In this document: positions 35,435-44,188 of the stretch, piece by piece | Numbering within the stretch: position 1 is the stretch's first letter | How the letters are laid out: each line of letters begins with the position of its first letter | Source: Methylotenera versatilis 301 | Lineage (GTDB): Bacteria > Pseudomonadota > Gammaproteobacteria > Burkholderiales > Methylophilaceae | DNA: 64,000 nucleotides | Direction: 5' to 3' | Assembly: GCF_000093025.1 (NCBI RefSeq) | Contig: NC_014207.1 | Coordinates: 1,612,001-1,676,000, forward strand | Notes under the pieces: generated by a model | Databases searched by the model: none | The model's input: the letters and a program-made list of their open reading frames with translations, nothing else | Told to the model about the DNA's origin: nothing | Program-made: the position numbers and the translations under genes

Positions 35435-36613
35435 ATGAATCCAAACTTAAATTTACTCCAACCTTACCCTTTTCAACGCTTGCGCGATTTATTTAAAGGC
35501 ATTACACCAAATCCAAGCTATTCTGCCATTAATCTATCGATAGGCGAGCCTAAACACGCCACACCACAGCTTATTAAAGACGCACTGGTGAATAATTTAG
35601 CAGGTTTAGCTAGTTACCCAACAACAGTGGGCTCTTTAGCGCTGCGAGAAGCAATTTCTAATTGGATTACACGTCGTTATGGTGTGCCAGCACTTAATCC
35701 TGAAACTGCGATTTTGCCAGTAACTGGTAGCCGTGAAGCGCTATTTGCTTTTGCGCAGGTGATTATTGATAGCACCAAACCGAATCCAGTTGTCATTTCA
35801 CCTAACCCTTTTTATCAGATTTATGAAGGCGCAGCATTTCTAGCAGGTGCTGAACCCTACTTTCTCAACACACTGCCTGAAAATCAACATGCAATGGAGA
35901 TTGAGAACGTGCCCGTAGAAGTGCTAAAACGCACGCAATTAGTGTATGTTTGCAGCCCAGGCAACCCTTCAGGCAAGGTGATGTCGTTAGCGCAGTGGAA
36001 AACCATTTTTGAGTTATCCGACAAATACGGCTTTGCCATCGCTGCCGATGAATGCTATTCAGAAATCTATTTTGATGAGGCGAATCCGCCACTAGGCGCC
36101 CTGCAAGCCGCTCACAAGCTAGGTAGAGATTACAAAAACTTAGTGATTTTCAGCTCGCTTTCTAAGCGCTCAAACGTACCAGGCATGCGCTCAGGCTTTG
36201 TTGCTGGCGATGAAAAAATCATAGAGAAGTTCACATTATTCCGTACCTATCATGGCTGCGCAATGAACCCAGCAGTGCAAGCGGCGTCTATCGCTGCGTG
36301 GAACGATGAAGCGCACGTCATTGAGAACCGCAGACTTTATGCAGCTAAATTCAATGTAGTGACGCCCTTACTAAAATACGTATTAGACGTTGAATTGCCT
36401 GATGCAGCATTTTACCTATGGGCAAGAAGCAAGCAAAGTGACACCGAACTTGCGGTAAAACTATATCGCGATTTGAATATTACGGTGCTGCCAGGTAGCT
36501 ATTTGGCACGTGAAGCGCATGGGTTGAACCCAGGTGAAAATTTCATTCGCATGGCCTTGGTTGCGTCGCATGATGAATGTGTTGAAGCGGCAAATCGGAT
36601 GCATGGTATTTAA
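35435..36613 (+). CDS. dapC: Succinyldiaminopimelate transaminase, DapC-type
   Basis: A 392-residue class I/II PLP aminotransferase. It begins MNPNLNLLQPYPFQRLRDLF, typical of betaproteobacterial DapC, which transfers an amino group in lysine and peptidoglycan precursor synthesis. Family blocks are 'INLSIGEPKHATPQLIKDAL', the PLP-binding lysine in SSLSKRSNVPGMRSGF (near 236-251) and the preceding YVCSPGNPSGKV. ATG 35435 is preferred over an in-frame TTG at 35429. No other dap genes are adjacent, so the assignment rests on sequence style; a general aspartate-type aminotransferase is the alternative. A palindromic element follows and probably ends both this transcript and miaA. Confidence 0.8.
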   Translation: MNPNLNLLQPYPFQRLRDLFKGITPNPSYSAINLSIGEPKHATPQLIKDALVNNLAGLASYPTTVGSLALREAISNWITRRYGVPALNPETAILPVTGSREALFAFAQVIIDSTKPNPVVISPNPFYQIYEGAAFLAGAEPYFLNTLPENQHAMEIENVPVEVLKRTQLVYVCSPGNPSGKVMSLAQWKTIFELSDKYGFAIAADECYSEIYFDEANPPLGALQAAHKLGRDYKNLVIFSSLSKRSNVPGMRSGFVAGDEKIIEKFTLFRTYHGCAMNPAVQAASIAAWNDEAHVIENRRLYAAKFNVVTPLLKYVLDVELPDAAFYLWARSKQSDTELAVKLYRDLNITVLPGSYLAREAHGLNPGENFIRMALVASHDECVEAANRMHGI

Positions 36614-36702
36614 ATTCGTCATTCTGAGCATAGCGAAGAATCCATGCACTCTTACTAAGTTTCACAAAGACCTAGATTCTTCGCTAGCTCAGAATGACGA
36701 AT
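36614..36702. repeat. Long palindromic intergenic element, probable bidirectional terminator
   Basis: ATTCGTCATTCTGAGC plus AGCGAAGAATC on the left (36614-36643) pairs with GATTCTTCGCT plus GCTCAGAATGACGAAT on the right (36674-36702), with one or two unpaired bases. The sequence resembles the TCATTCTGAGCGAAGCGAAGAAT palindromic repeats scattered in many bacterial genomes. It begins directly after the dapC stop and lies between convergent dapC and miaA. Confidence 0.7.
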
Positions 36703-36739
36703 AAAGACAAACTTAACTACTCAATGTAATTTATTAAGT

Positions 36740-37681
36740 TTAACTCTTAATAAATTGATTTATTTCATTAAATACCATCTCATTCAACTGTGGGTTCAAG
36801 CAATCCAACTCAACATTATCATCCATGCCACGCAACCAAGTAAGCTGACGTTTCGCTAATTGGCGTGTGGCAAAGATGCCTCTATCGCGCAGTTCAGCTA
36901 AATCATACTCACCAGCAAGATGCTCCAAAGCTTGCCTATAACCAACGCAGCGCATAGACGTGGATTCAGGCGTTAATGATGGATACTTTGCTATCAGCAC
37001 CTTCACTTCATCCACAAAACCATCTTTAAGCATTTGATCGAATCTAATTGCAATACGCTCATGCAGCACTTTGCGGTCGCTAGGCACTAAGGCGATTTTA
37101 AGCAATTTATATGGTAAAACCTCGCTCGTCTGCTTCGCATAAAGTGCAGACATCGCCTCGCCTGTCAGTTCAAACACCTCCAAAGCGCGCTGAATACGCT
37201 GAGTGTCGTTAGGCTCTAATCTCGCGGCAGTCACAGGGTCAACCAAAGCCAATTTCTCGTGCATGGCAGGCCAACCAATAAAAGCCGCGCGCTTATCGAG
37301 CCGCGCACGCACTTCTTGATTCGCCTCTGGCAAACCACTCAAGCCTTCTTGCAAAGCCTTAAAGTACAACATCGTACCGCCGACCAGTAATGGAATCTTC
37401 CCGCGCGCGGTAATATCCGCCATCAAACGCAAAGCATCATTTCTAAAATTCGCTGCAGAATACGCGCTGGTAGGCTCAATAATATCGATTAAATGATGCG
37501 GTGCCTTTGTAAGCGTTGCAGCATCAGGCTTAGCCGTGCCGATGTTCATATCTTTAAACACCAAAGCAGAATCCACACTGATAATTTCAACAGGAAGCTT
37601 GGTTATCAAGTCAATAGCCGCACTAGTTTTACCACTGGCGGTTGGACCCATTAAAAAGATAGCGGGATTAGCTTTTTCCAT
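36740..37681 (-). CDS. miaA: tRNA dimethylallyltransferase
   Basis: MiaA adds a dimethylallyl group to N6 of A37 in tRNAs that read UNN codons. The 313-residue length is usual for the family. The P-loop G12-T19 (GPTASGKT) is followed by [20 protein letters not shown] near 34-53, in which the usual DSxQVY appears as DSALVF, then [20 protein letters not shown] and [20 protein letters not shown] near 99-118. The C-terminus has the typical [13 protein letters not shown] block near 271-283. It is the third gene of a minus-strand unit after mutL and an unknown gene, starting 11 bases after the latter. mutL and miaA are commonly adjacent in Proteobacteria; the intervening gene is unusual. Confidence 0.94.
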   Translation of the reverse strand: MEKANPAIFLMGPTASGKTSAAIDLITKLPVEIISVDSALVFKDMNIGTAKPDAATLTKAPHHLIDIIEPTSAYSAANFRNDALRLMADITARGKIPLLVGGTMLYFKALQEGLSGLPEANQEVRARLDKRAAFIGWPAMHEKLALVDPVTAARLEPNDTQRIQRALEVFELTGEAMSALYAKQTSEVLPYKLLKIALVPSDRKVLHERIAIRFDQMLKDGFVDEVKVLIAKYPSLTPESTSMRCVGYRQALEHLAGEYDLAELRDRGIFATRQLAKRQLTWLRGMDDNVELDCLNPQLNEMVFNEINQFIKS

Positions 37682-37692
37682 TATTGATGCCT

Positions 37693-38289
37693 TTAATGCT
37701 TAGCATAATCAAGCATTTTATCTAATGTAGCATTTACCAGGTCTTGCTTACCTGATAGAACTGCAAGTTCTCCAGCAGAAATTAGTGCAAGACTTCCACT
37801 TGACTTTAAAGCTTGGATAATCTCCTGTTCTGGATAATTTACCGAACCTGTTATCCCATGTTTGTGACGCCTAGTAATATGTTGAAAACCTGTATGGGTA
37901 AAACTGTTAAAAAATTTCCAAGAAGACTTATGTAGCTGTGAAAGGACACTCCCGTTTGCATCAATACTTTGTTCAATGCGAGATACTAACTCTTTAAACT
38001 CAATCTTTAATGAGTCTTTTTTGAACAAGTTAATTTCTTTGTCTGTTGCACTGTAATTAACAAACAATCCCCTAGCACAGCTCTCAAAAATGGAACGTAA
38101 CAACGCAAACAGTGAGGCGTAAATTCCAGCTTTTATTAATACACAAATCGCAGCATGATGCTCTATTGTTATATCAAAACAGCCTATTGCAATTAATGAC
38201 TTTTCATCAGCAGGCAACTCAATCTTAAAGTTATCGTCAATCCACTCAGCAAGTTCAACTTGCCTTTGATATTCTTGTTCAACAGTCAT
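37693..38289 (-). CDS. Unknown 198-residue protein inserted between mutL and miaA
   Basis: I do not recognise a characterised function. It resembles an uncharacterised family (possibly DUF6988, from memory and unverified). The sequence is probably all helical, with a moderately hydrophobic central segment ([20 protein letters not shown], about 46-65) and a conserved-looking [12 protein letters not shown] stretch, then '[20 protein letters not shown]' near 126-145. The THTG...RRH pattern recalls helical accessory proteins, possibly HEPN-like, but no R-x4-6-H nuclease motif is certain. It starts five bases after the mutL stop and ends 11 bases before miaA, so it is co-transcribed with both. Its DNA looks more AT-rich than mutL, suggesting a later insertion. 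Confidence 0.75.
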   Translation of the reverse strand: MTVEQEYQRQVELAEWIDDNFKIELPADEKSLIAIGCFDITIEHHAAICVLIKAGIYASLFALLRSIFESCARGLFVNYSATDKEINLFKKDSLKIEFKELVSRIEQSIDANGSVLSQLHKSSWKFFNSFTHTGFQHITRRHKHGITGSVNYPEQEIIQALKSSGSLALISAGELAVLSGKQDLVNATLDKMLDYAKH

Positions 38290-38294
38290 AGATG

Positions 38295-40163
38295 TTATTT
38301 ACCTCGCATAAACATTTTATCCAAGTCACTCATACTCACTTGAAACCACGTCGGGCGACCGTGATTACATTGTCCGCTTCGCTCTGTGGCTTCCATATCT
38401 CGAAGCAAGGCATTCATTTCAGGGATCGTCAGGCTGCGATTGGCGCGTACAGCTGCATGACATGCCATGGTGCCTAACAACTCATTGCGGCGCTCTGTAA
38501 GTGCTCTTGAGGCGCCGTATTCCCGTAAATCACGTAATACATCACGGGCTAAGGTGACGGCGTCAGCATCTTGCAGCATGGTTGGCACAGCGCGTACAGC
38601 TAACGTGGTGGGAGATATTATGGCGATGTCGAATCCTAACTGTTGCAGACTACCATCGTTGCTTGCCAAGGCTTCTTGAACCGTGGCAACTTCTAGCCTG
38701 TCAGCATTAAAGCTCACTGGTAGCAATAACGGCTGCATGCCCACAGCTTGATTGTCGAGCGCATTTTTAAGCTGCTCGTACATAATGCGTTCGTGTGCGG
38801 CGTGCATATCAACCACGACTAAGCCTTGCGCATTTTGCGCGAGCACGTAAACACCATGAATTTGTGCAACTGCAAAACCTAGCGGAAAGGCGCTTTCAGC
38901 GTAGTTTTCACTGGCATTACTTGTAAAAACAGCACCTCCAGCAAGCCCGTCCCTATTGGTCTGCAGGGCAGTATTATTTAATGCGTTGTTTGAATAGTTT
39001 TGTGCACTATTGGCACTAAATAATGTTTGATAAAAACTATTCGGTTCGTTAGCGCTTAAATTGATTTGCGCTTGGTATTGCGGATAAGGGCTCGCTGAGT
39101 AACTCGGTGAGTTGGCATTTTGACCCCCAAACGGATTGTAAGCCGCTTGATTGGCCGTACTAGCATTTGAAACGCCCGTAGGTGAAGCTAGCGCTTTATG
39201 TAGCGAATGAAAAATAAAGCGATGGATAGCTTGTCCATCTCTAAACCTGACTTCGGTTTTAGCTGGATGTACGTTCACATCAACCAAATTAGGGTCTAGC
39301 TCTAAAAACAGTACAAATGCAGGATGCCGATCATGATGCAACACATCTTGATACGCTTGGCGTATGGCGTGCGAAATGAGCTTATCACGCACAAAACGGC
39401 CGTTCACATACACATATTGCGTGTCGCTTTTGTTGCGATTGAAGGTTGGCTTGGCGACTACGCCCCATATGCGCAAGCCTGCTGCGGATTCTTCCACAGC
39501 GATTGTTTCAGCAGCGAAATCCGCGCCCAAAACTTCACCGAATCGCTTAGTTGGCTCGCTTACCGCATAACGGCTAAGTGCCCTGCCGTTGTGTTGCAAC
39601 ATAAAAGCTACGTCTGGCCGCGACAGCACCACACGGTTAAATGCAGCTTCGCAATGCCCAAACTCAGTGCCTTCAGTTTTTAAAAACTTACGGCGCGCAG
39701 GTGTATTGAAATACAAATCATCGACTTCAATAATAGTACCCGCATCTAAAGCCGTTGGTTCGATAGGTGAAATCTCGCTGCCATTTGAAGCGATACGCCA
39801 AGCGTGTTTAGTATCAAGTGCACGGCTACTGATTTGCGTGCGTGAAACAGAGGCAATACTCGCCAACGCTTCTCCACGAAAACCTAAGCTTGCCACAGCC
39901 TCCAAGTCATCCAAGCTGGCAATTTTACTAGTTGCATGCCGCGTGAGCGCCATGGCTAAATCTTCCTGCGCAATGCCATTGCCATTGTCTGCCACGCGTA
40001 GCTGCTTAACGCCACCTTGCACAAGAGACACAGATATATCGGTGCTACCGGCATCTAAGCTATTTTCCAGCAACTCTTTGAGTGCAGATGCTGGGCGCTC
40101 CACAACTTCGCCGGCGGCGATTTGGCTGATGAGTTGATCTGGGAGTAAGTGAATGAGCGCCAT
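38295..40163 (-). CDS. mutL: DNA mismatch repair protein MutL
   Basis: A 622-residue MutL. The GHKL ATPase is intact: ELLENSLDAGS near residues 29-39, DNGNGI near 57-62 and TRHATSKI with GFRGEALASI after it. A low-complexity Asn/Ser/Ala/Tyr-rich linker spans about 325-425. The C-terminal dimerisation domain contains DMHAAHERIMYE, the D(Q/M)HA-x2-E-x4-E endonuclease motif also known from Neisseria, plus CHAAVR and CNHGRPT. It therefore probably nicks DNA itself, unlike E. coli MutL, which depends on MutH. A ten-pair inverted repeat abuts the start codon at 40164-40195. It is the first gene of the mutL, unknown gene, miaA unit. Confidence 0.95.
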   Translation of the reverse strand: MALIHLLPDQLISQIAAGEVVERPASALKELLENSLDAGSTDISVSLVQGGVKQLRVADNGNGIAQEDLAMALTRHATSKIASLDDLEAVASLGFRGEALASIASVSRTQISSRALDTKHAWRIASNGSEISPIEPTALDAGTIIEVDDLYFNTPARRKFLKTEGTEFGHCEAAFNRVVLSRPDVAFMLQHNGRALSRYAVSEPTKRFGEVLGADFAAETIAVEESAAGLRIWGVVAKPTFNRNKSDTQYVYVNGRFVRDKLISHAIRQAYQDVLHHDRHPAFVLFLELDPNLVDVNVHPAKTEVRFRDGQAIHRFIFHSLHKALASPTGVSNASTANQAAYNPFGGQNANSPSYSASPYPQYQAQINLSANEPNSFYQTLFSANSAQNYSNNALNNTALQTNRDGLAGGAVFTSNASENYAESAFPLGFAVAQIHGVYVLAQNAQGLVVVDMHAAHERIMYEQLKNALDNQAVGMQPLLLPVSFNADRLEVATVQEALASNDGSLQQLGFDIAIISPTTLAVRAVPTMLQDADAVTLARDVLRDLREYGASRALTERRNELLGTMACHAAVRANRSLTIPEMNALLRDMEATERSGQCNHGRPTWFQVSMSDLDKMFMRGK

Positions 40164-40195
40164 AAAATATAGTTATTTTTGAATGACTATATTTT
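40164..40195. repeat. Perfect inverted repeat abutting the mutL start codon
   Basis: AAAATATAGT (40164-40173) and ACTATATTTT (40186-40195) form a perfect ten-pair dyad with a 12-base loop. It touches the mutL ATG (40161-40163). In mRNA the hairpin would sequester the region where a ribosome site should lie; none is otherwise evident. It may also act as an operator. Confidence 0.5.
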
Positions 40196-40217
40196 ACCTT
40201 GCTTTGAGAACTTTGCT

Positions 40218-40300
40218 TTGATAACGTTAATTTAACTATTCTAATAAGTAAAAATAGATAAACTTAAAATCTACATTCGCCCCAATAAAGGGCGATTTTT
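40218..40300 (+). ncRNA. Possible small RNA with promoter and intrinsic terminator
   Basis: A promoter-like pair, TTGATA (40218-40223), 16 bases, TCTAAT (40240-40245), is followed by a hairpin TCGCCC (40277-40282)/GGGCGA (40290-40295) with a seven-base loop and a T-run (40296-40300). Transcription would start near 40252 and give about 50 bases. There is no plus-strand gene nearby for the terminator to serve, hence the small-RNA suggestion. The hairpin might instead serve the minus-strand gene at 40386-41066. Confidence 0.3.
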
Positions 40301-40385
40301 CACTTTAATAAACATCGTGCACCATGAAGTAGCTGCATTAAAATAACTAATGCAATCTGCAGCGCTCTTTTTTACTTGTATTCTG

Positions 40386-41066
40386 TTAACTAAAATCAAG
40401 TAGTGCCGTTTTAACTAAAGAATCAATTTTCTCAGTAATATTCGTCAACTCAGTTGCCACAACAGAAAATTCACGCCCTATTTCACCAGCGCGTGCAGCA
40501 GAAATCTGTGCATTGACAGCCACAATTTTAGCTTGCTTCGCAATGTTCTGAATGTCATTCATTAAGTAACGACGCTTCTTTTGCTCTAATTTCACAAACT
40601 CTTTAGATTCAGTTTCATACACCAGCGTGATTTGATTTAGCAGCTTTACAATTGGCATTGCCAGTAAGCCCAATTCATCTAATAAGCCTTGTGCAGTGCG
40701 GTAATTAGCCTCATAAGCATTGAGTGTTTTTTCCGCCAGATTAATGAATTCTAGGTTCTTTTTGTGCCCATCTAACTCACTATAGTAGGCAAGCCTGAGA
40801 TTTTCAAAGAAAACACCTGGCATTTCACTATTACCAATCACCAAGGCATGATGACTATCTCTAAACAATTGCAAATCATCACGGGCTATTTTTAGCGCAT
40901 CTTCGTGACCATGAGTTGAAAGAAATATGTTCAAGATGATGCGCTGTGACAGCATGCGTTGGCGCCCTGAAATGTTAATTAAATGACCAAATGTTTCACT
41001 GGTGATGTCAAACTCATGGTTTGCATAACTTGCTGACCCTTGATTACGTTTCATCTCTAAGCTCAA
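40386..41066 (-). CDS. Soluble PilJ-domain protein with shortened signalling tail
   Basis: A 226-residue protein without signal peptide or membrane helix. Residues 20-145 match the N-terminal sensor of type IV pili chemotaxis transducers (PilJ domain): 'TFGHLINISGRQRMLSQRII' near 25-44. The C-terminal 45 residues (AKIVAVNAQISAARAGEIGR followed by EFSVVATELTNI) resemble the methyl-accepting hairpin tip and adjacent helices, but only a single short arm is present. It therefore looks like a soluble mini-receptor that might bind a CheW/CheA-type complex or compete with the full transducer. It stands alone on the minus strand. An alternative start is ATG at 41054. Function is inferred from the two domains only. 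Confidence 0.75.
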   Translation of the reverse strand: MSLEMKRNQGSASYANHEFDITSETFGHLINISGRQRMLSQRIILNIFLSTHGHEDALKIARDDLQLFRDSHHALVIGNSEMPGVFFENLRLAYYSELDGHKKNLEFINLAEKTLNAYEANYRTAQGLLDELGLLAMPIVKLLNQITLVYETESKEFVKLEQKKRRYLMNDIQNIAKQAKIVAVNAQISAARAGEIGREFSVVATELTNITEKIDSLVKTALLDFS

Positions 41067-41243
41067 AATAACTCTCCAACTTTCATTTCAAAAAAATTTA
41101 TGTGCGCAAATTTTTTACTTTAACATTTGCTTTAATAGCTACATAAGCAAAACTCATTCCAACGAATCACAAACTTTTTCATTGGCAACACTGAATGTTT
41201 AAGCTAAATTCCTAACCTGTATTCATTCTGTTAAAAATCATCA

Positions 41244-42755
41244 ATGGCACAACATTACGCAAAAAGTTTTACTCAAGCTCGCTTGCTTAATCGCCATCAT
41301 CATTTTTACCTAGGTCCAACTAATTCCGGTAAAACCTATCAGGCACTTATCGCACTAGAAAAAGCGCAGTCTGGCGTTTATTTAGCACCTCTCAGATTAT
41401 TAGCCATGGAAATTCGTGATCGGCTAGTTGCCGCAGGTGTACCGTGTAACCTGATTACTGGGGAAGAGCGTGTGTTAATGGCTGGTGCACAGCATACTGC
41501 CTCTACCATCGAAATGATGAATCCATCTAAGACCGTGGAAGTTGCAATCATTGACGAAATTCAAATGCTGCAAGATGGCGATAGAGGTAGTGCATGGACG
41601 ACCGCCTTAGTTGGCGTACCAGCAAGTCAGGTGTTTATCTGCGGCTCAACCGCTGTGACTGCGCCTTGCGTTGCAGCTATTGAAGCCATGGATGAAACCT
41701 ATGAAATCACTTATTTAGCTAGAAAAACGCCATTGGTGTTAGAGGATGAAAGCATTTGTGGCAAGCATTATAGCCGTCAAAAATTAAAGCCAAAACTACA
41801 AAAAGGTGATGCGATTATTGCTTTTAGCCGCAAAGATGTGCTGACTTTCTCCGCAAGGTTTCGGCAATGGGGGTTTACCGTGGCGAGCATCTACGGCGCA
41901 CTTTCACCTGAAGTGCGCAGAACCGAGTCCGAGCGTTTTTGTACAGGCAAAGCTGATATTTTGGTGGCAACCGATGCGATTGGCATGGGTTTGAATCTGC
42001 CGATTCGACGTGTGATTTTTTCAAATATTCATAAATTTGATGGCGTAGCTTCCCGCCACCTTAACTCAACCGAAGTGCGCCAGATTGCTGGGCGTGCAGG
42101 TCGATTCGGCATTTATGATACTGGTTATATAAGCGTATTCGAGAACGATGAGTTGATACATATTGAGCACATGCTAAGTACAGACGATACGTCCGACTTA
42201 ACAAAACTGCCGGTCAGTATTAGCTTTAGTCAAATTGGCGAAATTTCTCATAAATTACACACCAGAAAAATCGCAGAAGTCCTCATTTACCATCAGCAAA
42301 GAACGCGTATACATTCTGAGCTATTCGCACAAACGTCACTTAGCACTCAAATTGCCCAAGCCATATTAGTAGATGAGCATGCGCCTACCATGTCGCTCAA
42401 AGACAAATTCATCTTCGTCTGCGCGCCAATTTCGCTCGATGTCGCGTTTGAGAAAGACTATTACCTACTTTGTTTGAAAAGCGTGGTTGACTCCAAAATG
42501 CGTCACTTACCAGCCCCGCCCAACTGGCTAGGGTCAGAAAGTCCTAAGCATTTAGAAGCAGCAGAATTGTTAAGCCATAACTTAAGCTTATACGCATGGT
42601 TAAGCTTTAAGTTTCCAAATACTTTTGTGGATGGAGATGAAGTCCGTCCTTACAGACAGCGTGTCAGTCGTTACATTGAAAGTGCGCTACTCACCCAAGC
42701 AGGCTATGGAGATACCACAAGGGAAATTGATTATTTAAAGCTTAAAAGCTATTAA
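41244..42755 (+). CDS. Suv3-like RNA helicase
   Basis: A 503-residue superfamily 2 helicase of the Suv3 type, the family best known from the mitochondrial RNA degradosome and present in some bacteria. Motif I is GPTNSGKTY near residues 24-32, motif II is IDEIQ near 106-110, followed by ICGSTA, and motif VI is QIAGRAGRFGIYDTGYISVF near 280-299. The Suv3-specific C-terminal region follows. It would unwind structured RNA 3' to 5' and feed a nuclease. The stop codon overlaps by four bases (42752-42755) with that of the convergent beta-CASP ribonuclease gene. This arrangement invites a functional link, but co-regulation across convergent genes is not established. Confidence 0.88.
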   Translation: MAQHYAKSFTQARLLNRHHHFYLGPTNSGKTYQALIALEKAQSGVYLAPLRLLAMEIRDRLVAAGVPCNLITGEERVLMAGAQHTASTIEMMNPSKTVEVAIIDEIQMLQDGDRGSAWTTALVGVPASQVFICGSTAVTAPCVAAIEAMDETYEITYLARKTPLVLEDESICGKHYSRQKLKPKLQKGDAIIAFSRKDVLTFSARFRQWGFTVASIYGALSPEVRRTESERFCTGKADILVATDAIGMGLNLPIRRVIFSNIHKFDGVASRHLNSTEVRQIAGRAGRFGIYDTGYISVFENDELIHIEHMLSTDDTSDLTKLPVSISFSQIGEISHKLHTRKIAEVLIYHQQRTRIHSELFAQTSLSTQIAQAILVDEHAPTMSLKDKFIFVCAPISLDVAFEKDYYLLCLKSVVDSKMRHLPAPPNWLGSESPKHLEAAELLSHNLSLYAWLSFKFPNTFVDGDEVRPYRQRVSRYIESALLTQAGYGDTTREIDYLKLKSY

Positions 42756-44125
42756 ATAAGCGTCACTTTTTCTAAATATTCTGGCACTTCAACTGACCAA
42801 TGCAACTGCTCTTCAATGTGAAGCCTCATTGCATCAGCTGCAACAGGCTCACCGTGCGTAATAAAAGTTTTTTTTGGTGGCGATTCAAAACCACCCAGCC
42901 AATCAATGATTTCCGAATACTCCGCATGCGCAGATAGATTGGAAATCAACTCAACATCAGCGCGAACCGGCACGTACTCACCGTGAATTTTGATGCTTTC
43001 AGCACCATCCAACATGGCTGAACCGCGTGTACCTGCTGCCTGAAAACCTACGAATAGAATGGTGTTGTTTGGTTTAGGCGCAAAGGCCTTCAAATGATGC
43101 ACTACGCGACCGCCAGAGGCCATACCACTTGCTGAGAGTATAATCATAGGCCCTTTGGTTTCATTCAAGCGCTTAGACTCCTCCACGCTATTGACCATAT
43201 TTGCAGTATGACTAAGTGCACTACATTGATCTGGCGATAGGCGATGCTCTCCGCTATGATGGCTAAATATCGCTGTGGCATCCACGGCCATTGGGCTATT
43301 CAAATACACTGGAATATCTTTGGATATAGCGCCAGATACCTTGAGTAAGTGAATGTAATAAAGCAGCTCTTGCGCCCTGCCCACGGCAAATACAGGGATA
43401 AGTACCACGCCTTTGCGTTTGACTGTTTTATTGATCACCGCTGCTAATTTAACTTTGGGATCGTCATGCTCGTGCAAGCGATTTCCGTAAGTAGATTCCA
43501 GTACCAGATAATCTGCTTGCTTGAGCCTAACGGGTGGCTTCATCAAAATATCATTGGGTCGCCCAATATCGCCTGAAAAGACAATTGACGTTTTTTTGTA
43601 CTGAATACGGACAAATGCTGAACCTAGAATGTGTCCATTTGGTGTGAAAGTAAGAGTCAAGCCATCACCCAAATCAACGGTTTGCTCAAAATCTACTGCG
43701 ACTAGCAGTTCCAGCGCATTGTCGGCATCTTCTTTGGTATAAAGCGGTAGCGCAGGCTTATGTTTTGAAAAACCACGTCGATTAGCGTAGTCAGCCTCTT
43801 CCTCTTGCAAATGCGCCGAATCAGGCAGCAGAATATCGCATAAATCCCGTGTAGCCTCAGTACAGTACACTTTCCCAGAAAAACCATTTTTAACAAAAAG
43901 AGGCAAGTAGCCGGTATGGTCAATATGTGCGTGTGTTAATACCACAACATCGACATCTTTAGGATTGATTGGTAGCGCTGCCCAATTTTTAAGTCGTAAC
44001 TGTTTTAAGCCCTGAAACAAGCCACAATCAACCAGAATGCGCCTAGTTCCATTATCAGTCTCGCAAGTGAGCAGGTATTTAGATCCTGTCACTGTGCCTG
44101 TGGCACCTAGAAATGTTAATTCCAT
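42752..44125 (-). CDS. Beta-CASP metallo-beta-lactamase-fold ribonuclease
   Basis: A 457-residue MBL-fold protein with beta-CASP and RNA-specificity domains, related to CPSF-73 and to bacterial YsiA-like RNases. ATG 44125 is preceded by GGGAG; a TTG/ATG extension to 44143 is less likely. The zinc motif HAHIDHTG lies near residues 57-64 and 'VFSGDIGRPNDILMKPPVRL' carries another ligand. The beta-CASP domain includes PVFAVGRAQELLYYIHLLKV near 226-245, then ILSASGMASGGRVVHHLKAF near 311-330 and a final ITHGEP. The enzyme is expected to cleave RNA. It lies 63 bases after amiC on the same strand and overlaps the Suv3-like gene at its 3' end. Confidence 0.88.
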   Translation of the reverse strand: MELTFLGATGTVTGSKYLLTCETDNGTRRILVDCGLFQGLKQLRLKNWAALPINPKDVDVVVLTHAHIDHTGYLPLFVKNGFSGKVYCTEATRDLCDILLPDSAHLQEEEADYANRRGFSKHKPALPLYTKEDADNALELLVAVDFEQTVDLGDGLTLTFTPNGHILGSAFVRIQYKKTSIVFSGDIGRPNDILMKPPVRLKQADYLVLESTYGNRLHEHDDPKVKLAAVINKTVKRKGVVLIPVFAVGRAQELLYYIHLLKVSGAISKDIPVYLNSPMAVDATAIFSHHSGEHRLSPDQCSALSHTANMVNSVEESKRLNETKGPMIILSASGMASGGRVVHHLKAFAPKPNNTILFVGFQAAGTRGSAMLDGAESIKIHGEYVPVRADVELISNLSAHAEYSEIIDWLGGFESPPKKTFITHGEPVAADAMRLHIEEQLHWSVEVPEYLEKVTLI

Positions 44126-44188
44126 ATCGACTCCCTTAATCACTGGATAATCACTATTGGAACAACTTGATATTACTCCAAGGCGATA

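Noticed and set aside
36498-36520. Sigma-54-like TGGCAC motif
   Set aside because: It lies inside the dapC coding sequence and no gene begins shortly downstream in a suitable direction.
40277-40300. Hairpin as the terminator of the minus-strand PilJ-domain gene
   Set aside because: On the minus strand the stem is not followed by a T-run, while on the plus strand it is; the alternative was kept as a low-confidence small RNA.
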